DNA of 6,988 nucleotides, taken from positions 71,385-78,372 of the forward strand of contig DCXY01000030.1 of assembly GCA_002329155.1 (NCBI GenBank), given 5' to 3'. Origin of the DNA: Stenotrophomonas sp. UBA2124 (GTDB taxonomy: Bacteria; Pseudomonadota; Gammaproteobacteria; Xanthomonadales; Xanthomonadaceae). The notes below the pieces were generated by a model. That model made no database searches. It was not told the origin of the DNA and was given only the letters and a program-made list of their open reading frames with translations. Position numbers and translations under genes: made by a program. Below are positions 5,887-6,988 of the stretch, one piece after another; the stretch's first letter is position 1; each line of letters begins with the position of its first letter.

Positions 5887-6666
5887 ATGGACGAATTGAG
5901 ACCCCCACCGCGTTCGCGCAGCATCTACCTGCTGCCGAACCTGTTCACCACCGCCGGCCTGTTTGCCGGCTTTTACGCAATCATTGCCGCCGCCAACGGG
6001 GATTTCGTCAACGCCAGCATCGCGGTCTTCGTGGCTGCGGTGATGGACGGCCTGGACGGCCGCGTGGCGCGCCTGACCGGCACCAGCAGCGAGTTCGGCG
6101 TGCAGTACGACTCGCTGGCCGACCTGGTCAGCTTCGGCATGGCCCCGGCGCTGGTGATGTACCACTGGGCGCTGTCCTCGCTGAAGTTCGATGGCGAAAT
6201 CCTGGGCCGGGTGGGCTGGGCGGCGGCCTTCCTGTATGCGGCCTGCGCGGCGCTGCGACTGGCGCGCTTCAATACCCAGGTGGGCACCGTGGACAAACGC
6301 TGGTTCGTCGGCCTGGCCAGCCCGGCGGCGGCGGGCCTGATGATGTCCTTCGTCTGGGCCTTCGCGGACGGCACGCTGGGCTGGAGCGGTGAGGAGCTGC
6401 GCTATGTGGCGCTGGCGGTGACGATCGTCGCCGGCCTGCTGATGGTCAGCCGCATCCGCTTCTGGAGCTTCAAGGGCAGCGGCGAGAAGGGTCCGCGCTC
6501 GGAACGGGTGCCATTCGTGGTGCTGGCGCTGGTGCCGATCGTCATCGCCATCATGGTGGTGGACCTGCCGCGCACCCTGTTCGTGGTCGGCGTGCTGTAT
6601 GCGCTGTCCGGCCCGGTGATGTGGCTGCTGCAGCGTCGGCGCGGTGCGCCCGGCAAGGTGGAATGA
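5887..6666 (+). CDS. pssA: CDP-diacylglycerol--serine O-phosphatidyltransferase (phosphatidylserine synthase)
   Basis: An integral inner-membrane enzyme that joins CDP-diacylglycerol and L-serine to give phosphatidylserine and CMP, the committed step to phosphatidylethanolamine. It has 259 residues. The CDP-alcohol phosphotransferase signature D-x2-D-G-x2-A-R-x8-G-x3-D-x3-D is complete: D54, D57, G58, A61, R62, G71, D75 and D79, with the aspartates expected to bind metal. Hydrophobic segments run from about residue 13 to the C-terminus, including 16-35, 43-53, 81-96, 110-124, 142-160, 171-188 and 208-247, and the protein ends in a basic tail. This is the membrane (type II, Bacillus-like) enzyme, not the phospholipase-D-like PssA of E. 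coli. The ATG at 5887 fits both the promoter position and the family N-terminus (LLPNLFTTAGLFAGF). The next gene overlaps its stop by ATGA. Assignment is strong. Confidence 0.96.
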   Translation: MDELRPPPRSRSIYLLPNLFTTAGLFAGFYAIIAAANGDFVNASIAVFVAAVMDGLDGRVARLTGTSSEFGVQYDSLADLVSFGMAPALVMYHWALSSLKFDGEILGRVGWAAAFLYAACAALRLARFNTQVGTVDKRWFVGLASPAAAGLMMSFVWAFADGTLGWSGEELRYVALAVTIVAGLLMVSRIRFWSFKGSGEKGPRSERVPFVVLALVPIVIAIMVVDLPRTLFVVGVLYALSGPVMWLLQRRRGAPGKVE

Positions 6667-6988
6667 CCGTTTCCCCGCCAGCACCGTTGTGGTCCGCGCA
6701 GCAGCAGGCATGGCTGCGGGCGATGGGCTACACCGTATATCTGGAAGGCGGTGCGCTGGACGCGCTGCCGATGGAGGCGCCTGCGCCGGCCGTCGTCGAA
6801 CAGATGCGGCCCGCACCCGCGGCCCATACACGGCCCGCGCCGCCGCCGAGGCGTGCGCCACCGGTGGAAGCACCGGCAGCACCGGTTACCTCGCCGGCAC
6901 CTGCGGCAGCACGCGGCAGTGCGCGTCGCAGTGGCCTGGGCATGCCGGACCGTCTGCAGATCGCGCTGCTGCGCGCGTCCGGCTGCAA
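6663..6988 (+). CDS. Possible DNA polymerase III psi subunit (HolD-like), partial at right edge
   Basis: The visible 108 residues begin MTVSPPAPLWSAQQQAWLRA. The start overlaps the pssA stop (ATGA), with AAGG just upstream inside pssA as a ribosome-binding site, so it is very likely a coupled gene. Residues 13-36 (QQAWLRAMGYTVYLEGGALDAL) resemble the N-terminus of E. coli HolD as I recall it (a Trp, then LQQLGITQW, then PGAL). In HolD this is the part that contacts the clamp-loader subunit DnaX. Residues about 38-84 are an Ala/Pro-rich low-complexity linker, followed by a basic patch and GMPDRLQIALLRASGC, which fits the start of a folded domain. HolD would bridge the clamp loader to HolC and SSB. 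The match is short and from memory, and the diagnostic C-terminus is outside the window. The alternative is an uncharacterised xanthomonad protein with a disordered N-terminal half. The gene is real; the function is tentative. Confidence 0.8.
   Translation, partial: MTVSPPAPLWSAQQQAWLRAMGYTVYLEGGALDALPMEAPAPAVVEQMRPAPAAHTRPAPPPRRAPPVEAPAAPVTSPAPAAARGSARRSGLGMPDRLQIALLRASGC

Noticed and set aside
5806..6882. Minus-strand open frame extending upstream of the DUF4124 start, opposite pssA
   Set aside because: The DUF4124 start at 5805 has a signal peptide, a Shine-Dalgarno and a promoter; the extension is Arg/His/Ala-rich and antisense to a clear pssA.

Overview
The window is about 7 kb of high-GC (roughly two-thirds G+C by eye), densely coded chromosomal DNA. 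The gene families, the short xanthomonad-type H-NS protein with a TGRGKQP DNA-binding motif, and start codons placed just after promoter -10 elements all point to a gammaproteobacterium of the Xanthomonadaceae, close to Stenotrophomonas or Xanthomonas. The genus is an inference. No tRNA, rRNA, CRISPR array, insertion sequence, phage gene or attachment site was seen. The region reads as ordinary core genome, and I found no convincing new multi-gene system in it.

Layout, left to right. (1) Positions 1-1656, minus strand: the front half of an MCE/Mla-type lipid transport operon. It holds a permease with an N-terminal MlaB-like STAS domain, followed 2 bases later by its ATPase, which runs off the left edge. 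(2) 1731-2996, plus strand, divergent: a fused threonine/serine exporter (ThrE family, DUF1212 plus C-terminal ThrE_2 domain). (3) 3039-3074: a near-perfect bidirectional terminator between convergent genes. (4) 3107-3478, minus: an H-NS family nucleoid protein with its own promoter. (5) 3634-5328, minus: prolyl-tRNA synthetase with the bacterial editing insertion, followed by a hairpin terminator. (6) 5431-5805, minus: a small exported DUF4124 protein with a calcium-loop-like DxDxDG motif. Two hairpins separate it from proS. (7) 5887-6666, plus, divergent: phosphatidylserine synthase (pssA). A gene at 6663 overlaps it by ATGA and is cut by the right edge; its N-terminus resembles the DNA polymerase III psi subunit HolD.

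Themes. Two genes handle membrane lipid at opposite ends: pssA makes phosphatidylserine, the precursor of phosphatidylethanolamine, and the Mla-like ABC system moves phospholipid between membranes. They are separate transcription units, so shared regulation is not implied. The points most worth a second look are the possible divergent HolD, the putative leaderless promoters of pssA and of the mlaE/thrE divergent pair, the STAS-permease fusion with permease-first gene order, the paired hairpins between DUF4124 and proS, and the DxDxDG loop in the DUF4124 protein.
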